From the NCBI GenBank assembly GCA_947474875.1, contig CANJKY010000099.1:1-8704 (forward strand): a stretch of DNA of 8,704 bases, read 5' to 3'. A program made the position numbers and the translations under genes. Shown one piece after another: positions 1 through 6,547 of this stretch. Numbering within the stretch: the stretch's first letter is position 1; the number at the start of each line of letters is the position of its first letter. The notes beneath the pieces were generated by a model that made no database searches, had not been told where the DNA came from, and saw only the letters and a list, made by a program, of their open reading frames with translations. The stretch is from Gemmataceae bacterium. Lineage in GTDB: Bacteria; Planctomycetota; Planctomycetia; Gemmatales; Gemmataceae.

Positions 1-417
1 GGTGCCGTTCACCTCCTGGGTCAGTTCGACGGTGCCGCCGCTGCGGACGGTGGCGGCCAGGTAGCTCGGGGTGGCGGTGTTCAGGTTCTGCCCGCGGGCG
101 AGCAGGTCGATCGGCGTCGGGGTGTCCGACCGCACGCTCGCGGCAACCGTCGAATCGCCCGGCTGTTCGGCCGTCGCCCAGAACCGCGCCTCGGTGGTGC
201 GAGCACCCAACGAGGCCAGGGCGTTCGGCCCGCTGGCCGGTTGCAACCGAGAGGTGATGAACTGCTGGCTGCCGTCGTTCGCCCAGTACGCCCACCCGCC
301 GGGCAGGAGCGGGGCCGACACTGTGTCAAACGTCTCGTTGATTCCGCCCGACGGGTTCTCCCGGCTCTCCAGATGTTCCAGCGACAAAAGGGTGTGCGGC
401 GGCCGGACTTGGCTCAT
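1..417 (-). CDS. Planctomycete surface/extracellular protein, N-terminal part (runs off left edge)
   Basis: This frame is open from an ATG at 417 to the left edge (139 residues, C-terminus missing). Residues 13-24 read LEHLESRENPSG, the short 'LExLExRxxPS' N-terminal motif that I know from many large secreted or cell-surface proteins of Gemmata-like planctomycetes; it takes the place of an ordinary hydrophobic signal peptide. Residues 29-139 then form a beta-rich stretch (GGWAYWANDGSQQF, LASLGARTTEARFW, NLNTATPSYLAATV) resembling the jelly-roll/concanavalin-like domains of those proteins. No catalytic residues can be named. Only a weak GGAG (428-431) precedes the start, 10 nt away. It is transcribed divergently from the membrane protein at 752. 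The domain fold is an inference; the open frame and motif are seen directly. Enzymatic or adhesive domains could lie in the missing part. Confidence 0.75.
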   Translation of the reverse strand, partial: MSQVRPPHTLLSLEHLESRENPSGGINETFDTVSAPLLPGGWAYWANDGSQQFITSRLQPASGPNALASLGARTTEARFWATAEQPGDSTVAASVRSDTPTPIDLLARGQNLNTATPSYLAATVRSGGTVELTQEVNGT

Positions 418-577
418 GTCCCGGTGACTCCGTCGGTGGTGTCGGTCGTGCGGGCGAGACCGGCGGGGTGGCGAGTCCGGCGGTCGGAGTCGGAGCAAGA
501 TCCGGGGGCGGCCGCGTTAACTACGACGGGGGATGAAAGCGACCGCCCCCGGTTGAAGGATGGATTTCGGACGCGGC

Positions 578-591
578 GGCAGCCGGCTGCC
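578..591. repeat. Perfect 14-bp palindrome GGCAGCCGGCTGCC
   Basis: The sequence equals its own reverse complement and lies about 160 bp from both flanking start codons, a plausible place for a dimeric regulator to bind. Chance palindromes are more frequent in GC-rich DNA, so an operator role is only a possibility. Confidence 0.3.
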
Positions 592-603
592 ACCAAATGC
601 GCA

Positions 604-623
604 CCCCCGCACTCACGCGGGGG
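604..623. repeat. GC-rich hairpin in divergent spacer
   Basis: CCCCCGC (604-610) pairs with GCGGGGG (617-623) around a 6-nt loop. It is followed by a G-rich run. No T-tract follows on either strand, so it is not a classical intrinsic terminator; function unknown. Confidence 0.3.
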
Positions 624-751
624 GCGGGGGGGGCGGCGCCACACCCCCAACGGGCGCCGCTCGCCGACCCCGACCGCCTTCACCCACCCGGACGATTCCG
701 CCAGCCGGCTACACTGAACGAGACCTCCCGACCCGCACGACCGGCCCGTTC

Positions 752-1360
752 ATGCACGCCCCGCCAGCCACCGCCGACCCCCGGTTGCACTGGCGGTGGC
801 TGGCGGTGGCGGTGTTCGCCTTCGGGGTGGCGTGGGCCGGGTGGCTGGGGTGGAATGACCCGACGCCGCGGCTGCGGCACCCGGCCATCCTGAACACGGC
901 GTGGGTGTCGTTCGCCCTGTGGGCCGGGGCGGTCGGGCTGATGCTGCAGGCGAAGCCGGGCGAGTGGACGCCGGCCGCGGCCCGGTTCCGGGTGACGCAG
1001 TGGGCGTGGGGGCTGGCGGCGGGGATGTTCGTGATTCACTTCCTGGTGGCGTTCCACTTCGCCCACCGCTGGCGGCACGCGAACGCCTACGAACACGTCG
1101 AGAACACGTCCCGGTTCGGGCCGGGCCTCTTCGTGTCGTACTTCTTCACCCTGCTGTGGTCGGCGGACGCGGCGTGGATGGTGCTCGGGCCGGCCAGCTA
1201 CACCCGCCGCCCGCGGTGGCTCGGCTGGGCAGTGCACGGGTTCCTCACGTTCATCACCGTCAACGGCACGGCGGTGTTCGGCCACAATCCGATGCGGTGG
1301 GTGAGCGTCGGCGTGTTCGCGGTGCTCGGGTGGTATCTGCTGTTGAGGTGGCGGAAATAA
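752..1360 (+). CDS. Six-helix integral membrane protein of unknown function
   Basis: This gene encodes 202 residues, from ATG 752 to TAA 1358-1360. Six hydrophobic segments can be placed at about residues 14-34, 46-67, 82-104, 125-146, 156-177 and 181-199, covering nearly the whole protein. Between the third and fourth helices lies a histidine-rich stretch (HFLVAFHFAHRWRHANAYEH, residues 96-115) with five histidines, which could bind a metal or heme but matches no motif I can name. I do not recognise the family. The same frame is open upstream to about 560, but that part is Pro/Arg-rich with no hydrophobic or conserved character, so I chose ATG 752; no clear Shine-Dalgarno supports it. The gene is divergent from the surface-protein gene and converges on the formate dehydrogenase genes, so co-transcription with either is excluded. 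Confidence 0.75.
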   Translation: MHAPPATADPRLHWRWLAVAVFAFGVAWAGWLGWNDPTPRLRHPAILNTAWVSFALWAGAVGLMLQAKPGEWTPAAARFRVTQWAWGLAAGMFVIHFLVAFHFAHRWRHANAYEHVENTSRFGPGLFVSYFFTLLWSADAAWMVLGPASYTRRPRWLGWAVHGFLTFITVNGTAVFGHNPMRWVSVGVFAVLGWYLLLRWRK

Positions 1361-1375
1361 GGTGAGCCCTCTTCA

Positions 1376-1495
1376 CCTCTCCCCGACGGGGAGAGGTCGT
1401 CACGACCGCAGGTCGTGGCGGGTGAGGGTCTTCTCAACCGCCCCTCACCCGCGCTCGGCTCCGCCGAGCTTGCCCTCTCCCCGTCGGGGAGAGGG
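1376..1495. repeat. Composite REP-like element of nested hairpins between convergent genes
   Basis: The element begins with a near-palindrome (1376-1396; 10-bp arms around a central A) and ends with its exact 21-bp reverse complement (1474-1494; arms extend to 1473-1483/1485-1495 around a central T). Between them are CACGACC/GGTCGTG (1401-1407/1411-1417), GGGTGAGGG/CCCTCACCC (1420-1428/1442-1450) and GCTCGGC/GCCGAGC with loop TCC (1453-1459/1463-1469). It resembles the dispersed CCCTCACCC...CTCTCCCC repeats common in planctomycete and other GC-rich genomes. It fills the 149-bp gap between the convergent gene ends at 1360 and 1510, and may act as a bidirectional transcription stop or mRNA 3' stabiliser. 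That role is inferred; no poly-T tract is present. Short open frames through it are spurious. Confidence 0.8.
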
Positions 1496-1509
1496 GAAAG
1501 CCGTCCACC

Positions 1510-2328
1510 CTACGATCGGTGCGGCCGGTGGACGAGCGCCGAGCGGGCGACGTACCCGCCGACGAGCAGGGCGACCGCCGCCACCCACGCCGCTTGCGGC
1601 GTAGCAACCAGAACGAGTGGCAGCACGAAACTGAGTACGGTCACAACGACCATCACGACCCGGCTCGCCCGGAATTCCACCGCGAATCGAACCGCCGGGT
1701 ACACGCCGAGCAGGATCAGTCCGGCCGTCGCCCAGCGGAGCAACCCCGCCGCTTCGCTCGCCCCGAGCCACTCGGCCAACGCCCACAGCACCCCGGCCCC
1801 GATCGCCAGCGCCGACGTGACGTGGTACGCCCCGAGCCAGCGGGCGTCCCGCCAGCCGGGCTGGGCGGTGGTGCTGAACAGCACCCCCTTGTACGCCGCC
1901 GACCCGAAAGAGAACGGCAGGGCAACAACGAGCAATGCCGGGTGAAGCCACTCGGTCCGCCAGCCGAACAGGGCACACGCCGCCAGCCCGGTGAGCGGCA
2001 GCGAGTACGCCGTCAGACACCACACCCCGAGCGACATCGGCGACGACGGCTTGAACACCCGCAGCATGTGGTGGAAGCGGAGCGGGTTGCCCAGGTCGAG
2101 GACCAGGCACACGAGGTCTGCGAGCAGCACCGCCAGCGCCAGCGGGTACGCCCACGCCGCGACCGGGGCGAATGCCGTCGGTCGGGCCAGGTCGCCGACC
2201 GCCGCCACCAGGAACACGCCGGTGGTGACGGCGTTCAGCATCACGTCCCACACCACCAGCCCGTGCCAGTTCGGCGGCTTGGTCACCTCGCGGTGGGCGT
2301 ACCCGGTGGCGGTCGGGGAGGGAGTCAT
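1510..2328 (-). CDS. nrfD: NrfD/PsrC-type membrane subunit of the formate dehydrogenase
   Basis: The protein has 272 residues (ATG 2328, TAG 1510). It is almost entirely hydrophobic, with eight likely helices near residues 22-46, 55-79, 99-122, 128-150, 163-188, 194-218, 222-243 and 246-264, matching the eight-helix NrfD/PsrC fold. The stretch after helix 2, DLGNPLRFHHML followed by SPMSLGVW (residues 78-103), is the conserved signature of this family. NrfD subunits anchor molybdoenzyme alpha-beta modules and carry the quinone site without heme. Its ATG overlaps the stop of fdnH by 4 bp (ATGA), implying translational coupling and a fixed complex. In E. coli formate dehydrogenase-N this place is held by the diheme cytochrome b FdnI, so this enzyme has a different quinone module. 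The alternative of a tetrathionate or polysulfide reductase anchor is ruled out by the FdnG/FdnH-type partners. Which quinone is used cannot be read from the sequence. Confidence 0.92.
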   Translation of the reverse strand: MTPSPTATGYAHREVTKPPNWHGLVVWDVMLNAVTTGVFLVAAVGDLARPTAFAPVAAWAYPLALAVLLADLVCLVLDLGNPLRFHHMLRVFKPSSPMSLGVWCLTAYSLPLTGLAACALFGWRTEWLHPALLVVALPFSFGSAAYKGVLFSTTAQPGWRDARWLGAYHVTSALAIGAGVLWALAEWLGASEAAGLLRWATAGLILLGVYPAVRFAVEFRASRVVMVVVTVLSFVLPLVLVATPQAAWVAAVALLVGGYVARSALVHRPHRS

Positions 2329-3329
2329 GCCGGTCGCCCCGCGAGCAGGAACACGGCGAGCGTGAGCAGCAGCCCGGCGAGGCCGAACGCCACGGTCCGC
2401 AGGTAGTCGCCCCGCATGTGGACCCACGGGTTCACCGGGTCGTCCGGCAGGCCGTACACTGCCGGCCGGTCGAGCAGCAGGTAGAACGAGTGCAGTTCGG
2501 AGTACGCCTCGGTCCGCTGATTGCCGTACAGGTGGGCGGCGGCGTGGCCCCGTTGCTTCAGCTCGTCCACCCGCTTCGCCGCCCGCTCCCGCAACTCCGC
2601 CACCGGCCCGAACTGGATGCTGGCCGTCGGGCACGCCTTGGCGCACGCCGGCACCAGCCCGTCCTTCTGCCGGTCGTAACAGAGCGTGCATTTGTGGGCG
2701 TGGCCGTCGAAGTGGCTGCGGGTGATGACCCCGAACGGGCAGGCGGCGATGCAGTACGCGCACCCGTTGCAGATGTCCGGCTGGATGTACACGTTGCCGA
2801 ACTCGTTGTACACGATCGCCCCGGTCGGGCAGGCGTGCTGGCACGGGGCGGCGGCGCAGTGCTTGCACACGTCCGACATCATCAGCCAGCGGTCGGCCGG
2901 CGGCGGGATGACATCCAGCGACAGACGGCCGTCAGCGGGCGAGTGTTCTGCTCGCTCCGCGAGCGGTTCTGACGTGCCCCCGCCGTTACCCGGCACCCGC
3001 TCGCGGAGCGAGCGGAGCACATCGAACTGCTCGACGAACTTGACGTGCCGCCACGACTCGGCCGACAGCGCGCCGGTGTTGTCGTAGCTGTTGCCGGTGA
3101 ACGCGAACCCGTCGGCCGGGAGCTGGTTCCACTGCTTGCACGCCACCTCGCACGCCTTGCACCCGATGCACACCGACGTGTCGGTGTAGAACCCGGTGGC
3201 CGGCTGCGGCTGCGGCGGCGTGCCGCGGCGGAACGGGTGCAGCAGGTGCCGCATCACCTTCCCCAATATGCCCGGCGGCGGGTCGGCGGCCGGCGACCCG
3301 CGGGCGGTCACGTCGAACTCAGCCGCCAT
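2325..3329 (-). CDS. fdnH: Formate dehydrogenase beta subunit, four [4Fe-4S] clusters with C-terminal membrane helix
   Basis: The protein has 334 residues (ATG 3329, TGA 2325). Four cysteine quartets are complete: C54/57/60/64 (CIGCKACEVAC), C155/158/163/167, C187/190/193/197 and C214/217/229/233. They would carry electrons from alpha to the membrane subunit. Conserved FdnH landmarks include YDNTGALSAESW, CTLCYDR and the ACAKACPTASIQFG end of cluster motif four. One helix at about 313-331 matches the single membrane anchor of E. coli FdnH. A strong AAGGAGG decides the start, although the frame stays open upstream to 3452. The start overlaps the end of fdnG by 11 bp and the stop overlaps nrfD by 4 bp. 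An oddity: about 38 extra residues separate cluster motifs one and two relative to FdnH, and much of that insert is an inverted repeat in the DNA (2950-3013). All cysteines remain, so the protein is probably functional. Confidence 0.95.
   Translation of the reverse strand: MAAEFDVTARGSPAADPPPGILGKVMRHLLHPFRRGTPPQPQPATGFYTDTSVCIGCKACEVACKQWNQLPADGFAFTGNSYDNTGALSAESWRHVKFVEQFDVLRSLRERVPGNGGGTSEPLAERAEHSPADGRLSLDVIPPPADRWLMMSDVCKHCAAAPCQHACPTGAIVYNEFGNVYIQPDICNGCAYCIAACPFGVITRSHFDGHAHKCTLCYDRQKDGLVPACAKACPTASIQFGPVAELRERAAKRVDELKQRGHAAAHLYGNQRTEAYSELHSFYLLLDRPAVYGLPDDPVNPWVHMRGDYLRTVAFGLAGLLLTLAVFLLAGRPA
2950..3013. repeat. Palindromic element inserted in frame within fdnH
   Basis: GCTCGCTCCGCGAGCGG (2950-2966) is the exact reverse complement of 2997-3013, separated by 30 nt. 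Each arm is itself a small hairpin (CTCGC-TCC-GCGAG). The element encodes about residues 106-127 of the beta subunit (RSLRER...EPLAER), a Gly/Arg/Glu-rich segment with no counterpart in E. coli FdnH. It looks like a mobile palindromic repeat tolerated in a surface loop, like the Rickettsia palindromic elements. The TCC loop also occurs in the hairpin at 1453-1469. That it moved in as a repeat is inference; the inverted repeat and extra length are seen directly. Confidence 0.75.
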
Positions 3330-6300
3330 GCGCGTACCCTCCTTCCGGCTGGGCGGCGGGCGGGGTGCCCGGCGTCGGTTCGCGGGTCGGCCACGCCACC
3401 GGTCGCTTGGTCGGCAACAACCCCGGCCCGCCCGCCGGCCCCTTCTCCACACGCACGGCGAACACCTTCGCCTCGTGCATGCTCACGTTCACGTCGGCGA
3501 CGATGCTGGTCAGGTCGTTCGCGTTCCCGCCCACCGTCTCGCCGGCGAACGCCCAGTGGAACGGCAGCCCGACCTGATGCACCGCCCGCCCGTCCACCCG
3601 CAGCGGCTTGATGCGACTTGTGACCAGCGCCCGGCAGACGATGCCGGCCCGCGGCGTCCGCACCGTCACCCAGTCGCCGTTGGCGAACCCGACCTCGGCG
3701 GCCAGCTCCGGCCCGCACTCGACGAACATCTCCGGCATCAGCTCGTTCAGCCACGAGTTGAACCGGCTCATCGGCCCGCTCAGGTAGTGCTCGGTCAGGC
3801 GGAAGGTGGTGGCGACGACCGGGAAGTCGGCGGTCGGGGCGGCGGCCAGCGGGTTGAGCGGGCCGGGGAACGTTCGCACCGTCGGGTTGTCCGGCTGCCG
3901 CGGGTGGAGCGAGTTGCCCACCGGCGATTCGATCGGCTCGTAGTGGGCGGGCAGCGGGCCGTCCTTCACCCCCTTCGCCGCGTACAGCCAGCCGAGACCG
4001 TCGGTCTTCATGATGAACGGGGTGTCCCCGGCGATGGCGGCCATGCCGGTGGCACCGGCCGGCGGGCGGTATGTGGGCGGCTTGGTCGGCTCGAAGTCCG
4101 GCACGTCCGGCCCGGTCCACCGCTGCTCCGCTTCGTCCCACCAGATCAGCTTCTTCCGCTCGCTCCACGGCTTGCCGTCCGGGTCGGCCGACGCCCGGTT
4201 GTACATCACCCGGCGGTTGAGCGGCCACGCGAAGCCCCAGTTCGGCTCGACCGGGTTGCCGGGCGTGCGGTCCCGCTCGTTCGCCCGGTTGCGGCCCGGC
4301 TCCGGTGTGACGCCGCTGTAAATCCAGCACCCGCAGGCGGTGCTGCCGTCGTCCTTCAACTCGCCGAACGTCTGCAACAGCCGCCCGTCCGCCGTCCGGC
4401 CGTTCATCTCCTGAAGAATCCGCAGTGTGTCCGGTTCGTCGTGAATGCGGCTCGCTGTGCGGTCCGGTAACGTGTGCGGGTGGCGTCGGTCGTAGTCCCA
4501 CGTCAGCGCCTGGATCGGCCAGTCCCGCGGGTCGGCGGAATCGGCGTACAGCTCCTTCAGCCTGCGCCCCAACTGGTACACGAACCACGCGTCGGAGCGG
4601 CAGTCGCCCGGCGGGTCGAGCGCCTGGTTGTGCCACTGGAGCAGCCGCTGGGTGTTCACCAACGTGCCCTCCTTCTCCGGGCTGCCGGCGGCGGGGATGA
4701 AGAACACCTCCGTCTTCACATCCCGCGGCGGCGGCCCGGTCGGGTCGTTCTTCCAGAAGGTGGCGGTCTCGGTCTCGAACCAGTCGGCCACCACCAGCCA
4801 GTCGAGCGCCCGCAGCCCGGCCCGCTGCATGCCGGCGTTCATGCCCCCGCCGGCCGGGTTCTGGCCGAACACGAAGTACCCGGTCATCTCCCCACGAGCC
4901 ATACGGTCCGTCGTGACCAGGTGAGAGTGGTCGCCGTCCACCCTGGGAATCCAGCCGAACCCGAACTCGTTCTCCGGCGTCGCCGCGGCCCCGTACCACG
5001 CCTTCAGCAAGCTGACCACGAACGCCGGCATGTTCGCCCAGTACCCGGTCGACAGAGTCTCCTTGTCGAGGTAGCCGCGGAGCGTGGAGTGTGCGTCGTC
5101 GGTCGTCGGCTGCGGCAGATAGCCGGGCAGCAAGTCGTACAGGGTGGCGACGTCCGTGCTGCCCTGGATGGACGAGTGCCCCCGCATCGCCATGATGCCG
5201 CCGCCCGGCCGCCCCATGTTCCCCAGCAGCAGTTGCAGGATGCCGGCGGCGCGGATGATCTGCACCCCGGTGGTGTGGTGCGTCCAGCCGACGGCGTACA
5301 CGATGGTGCTCGTCCGCTCGCGGCCGGAGTTGGCGGCCAGCAGTTCGGCCACCCGCACCACTTGTTCGGGGGAGCAGCCGCACACGCCGGCCACTGCCTC
5401 TGGGGTGTACCGGGCGAAGTGCCGCTTCAAAATCTGGAACACGCAGTTCGGGTGTCGCAGCGTCGGATCCTTCTGCGGCTGGGGGTGCTGCTCGCCCCCG
5501 CCCATGTGCCCGTACCCGTGCGTGCCGGGGTTGCCCTCGTCCTTGTGCTGCGTCTTCCCGTTCGCCCCGGCGTAGTTCCAGTGCCCCGCCTGCGGGTCGT
5601 AGGTGCGGTCGGTCGGGTCGAACCCGCTGAACAGCCCGCCCAGTTCCTCCGTGTCCCGGAACCCTTCGTCCACGATCACCGCCGCGTTCGTGTACGCCAG
5701 CACGAACTCGCGGAACCACTTGTCGTGTTCGATCACGTGCCGGATCAGCCCGCCGAGGAAGGCGATGTCGGTGCCCGCCCGGATGGGGACGAACACGTCG
5801 CACAGGGCTGACGTGCGGCTGAACCGCGGGTCGACGTGGATCAGCGTCGCCCCGTTCTCCTTCGCCTTCAGCGGCCAGCGGAACCCGACCGGGTGCGCCT
5901 CGGCCATGTTCGACCCCATGACCAGCAGGCAGTCGGCGTTCGCCAGGTCCTGTTGGTAGGTGGTCGCCGCCCCCCGCCCGAGCGTGGCGCCCAGACCGGG
6001 CACCGAGGCGGAGTGTCAGATGCGGGCCTGGTTCTCCACCGGCAGCACCCCCAGCCCGCCGGTGAACAGCTTCTTCATCAGGTAGTTTTCTTCGATGTCC
6101 AGTGTTGCCCCGCCGAGCGTGCCGAACGACTTCACGGCTTTTCCGCCGGCTGACAACTCCGCGTCGCGGGCTGCCTTCACCCGCCGGGCGATCGTGTCCA
6201 CCGCCCAGGCCAGCGGCTTCGGCTCCCATTTGGCGGAATACGGCGCGCGGTACAGCACCTGCGTGACGCGGTGCGGGTTGACAGCCAGTTGGAAGGCGTT

Positions 6301-6531
6301 CGCCCCCTTCGGGCAGAGGGTGCCCTCGTTGATCGGGCTGCGGGGGTCGCCCTCGATGTCGATCAGCCGCCCGCCCTTCGTGTAGATGAGCTGCCCGCAG
6401 CCGACGGCGCAGTACGGGCACACGCTGGCCGTGACGGTCGCCCCGCGGAGGCGGGACGCCTTGTCGGAAGTCTGCGGGCTGAACGGCTGCGGCCGGTTGG
6501 ACATCGGCAGGCTGAACATGGATGTGTCCAC
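3319..6531 (-). CDS. fdnG: Selenocysteine-containing formate dehydrogenase alpha subunit (FDH-N type)
   Basis: This is the catalytic Mo/W-bis-MGD subunit, oxidising formate to CO2. It has 1070 residues when the in-frame UGA (6018-6016) is read as selenocysteine 172; stop TGA is at 3321-3319. Landmarks follow FdnG end to end: [4Fe-4S] ligands C38/C41/C45/C73 (CPYCAVGC, CPKG), NQARI-U-H with His173 beside Sec, MGSNMAEAHPVGFRW, R450 in RGHSSIQG (the active-site arginine in E. coli FdnG), LLGNMGRPGGG, WPLNRRVMYNRASAD and YRLTEHY. Length compares with about 1015 for FdnG. The start is GTG 6531, with ATG 6519 and 6504 as in-frame alternatives; the next upstream stop is 6612-6610, and none of the starts has a clear Shine-Dalgarno. 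No twin-arginine signal precedes the first cysteine, unlike FdnG, so a cytoplasmic active site is possible. A glycine/histidine-rich insert occurs around residues 325-355. It is followed by fdnH (11-bp overlap) and nrfD. Confidence 0.95.
3338..3344 (-). promoter_or_regulatory. Shine-Dalgarno AAGGAGG for fdnH, inside the end of fdnG
   Basis: AAGGAGG lies 8 nt upstream of ATG 3329 and overlaps the codons for the last E-G-G of the alpha subunit. It fixes the fdnH start and shows that beta is translated by reinitiation or coupling at the end of alpha. Confidence 0.85.
5973..6018 (-). promoter_or_regulatory. Bacterial SECIS element of fdnG
   Basis: In the mRNA, GGUGCCC (6004-5998) pairs with GGGCGCC (5992-5986) over a GGUCU apical loop (5997-5993). 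A lower stem UCCGCC/GGCGGG (6012-6007/5978-5973) closes it across an asymmetric internal loop. The loop begins 21 nt after the first base of UGA. As I recall the E. coli fdhF SECIS, both this spacing and the GGUCU loop are the same, and UGACAC is shared as well. The apical GU is the known SelB contact. The bulged U of the E. coli stem is not evident; a U-G wobble lies near that position. The element directs Sec insertion by SelB. Confidence 0.88.
6016..6018 (-). other. In-frame UGA selenocysteine codon of fdnG
   Basis: The TGA falls in the same frame as both halves of the alpha subunit, between NQARI and HSASVPGLG. In E. coli FdnG the equivalent residue in NQARV-U-H is the Mo-coordinating selenocysteine. 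Both sides align without a gap, so neither a frameshift nor a true stop explains it. Confidence 0.95.
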
Positions 6532-6547
6532 GGTGCGTAGCGATTCA

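Larger units (their letters stand above)
418..751. other. Divergent intergenic region without a recognisable gene
   Basis: This 334-bp gap separates two divergently transcribed genes, so it should hold both promoters. I see no tRNA, riboswitch or convincing small gene. A TACACT at 710-715 could be a -10 box for the plus gene, but no matching -35 is visible at normal spacing. The region has a perfect 14-bp palindrome (578-591) and a GC-rich hairpin (604-623), listed separately. Frames that remain open across it have arginine/proline-rich composition typical of high-GC noncoding DNA. Confidence 0.6.

Noticed and set aside
679..715. Sigma-70 promoter (TTCACC ... TACACT) for the plus-strand membrane protein
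   Set aside because: The spacing between the boxes is about 25 nt and the boxes are poor matches; too weak to call.
1376..1495. CRISPR array
   Set aside because: The repeats are inverted and palindromic, not direct and evenly spaced.
1362..1604. Small open frames through the hairpin repeat encoding LSPTGRG/LSPSGRGE-like peptides
   Set aside because: Such peptides are translations of the dispersed CTCTCCCCGTCGGGGAGAG repeat, a well-known source of spurious small proteins.
1519..2406. Long plus-strand open frame opposite nrfD
   Set aside because: Arg/Gln/His-rich antisense shadow without hydrophobic segments or motifs; the minus frame is a clear NrfD protein.
4474..5811. Plus-strand open frame of about 445 codons opposite fdnG
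   Set aside because: Low-complexity Val/Arg/Pro/His composition typical of the antisense frame in GC-rich genes; no start signal or family match.
6016..6018. The in-frame TGA as a nonsense mutation making fdnG a pseudogene
   Set aside because: It lies exactly at the family's Sec residue, with NQAR before and H after, is followed by a SECIS hairpin at the right distance, and the rest of the 3.2-kb gene is intact.
3308..6421. Very long alternative open frame (about 1037 codons) on the minus strand overlapping fdnG
   Set aside because: Its translation is Arg/Gly/Pro/Ala-rich with no domain. It is the out-of-frame shadow of a high-GC gene; the FdnG frame has every family motif.
6495..6531. Twin-arginine signal at the alpha N-terminus
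   Set aside because: The 37 residues before the first cluster cysteine have no RR-x-F-x-K pattern and no hydrophobic core.
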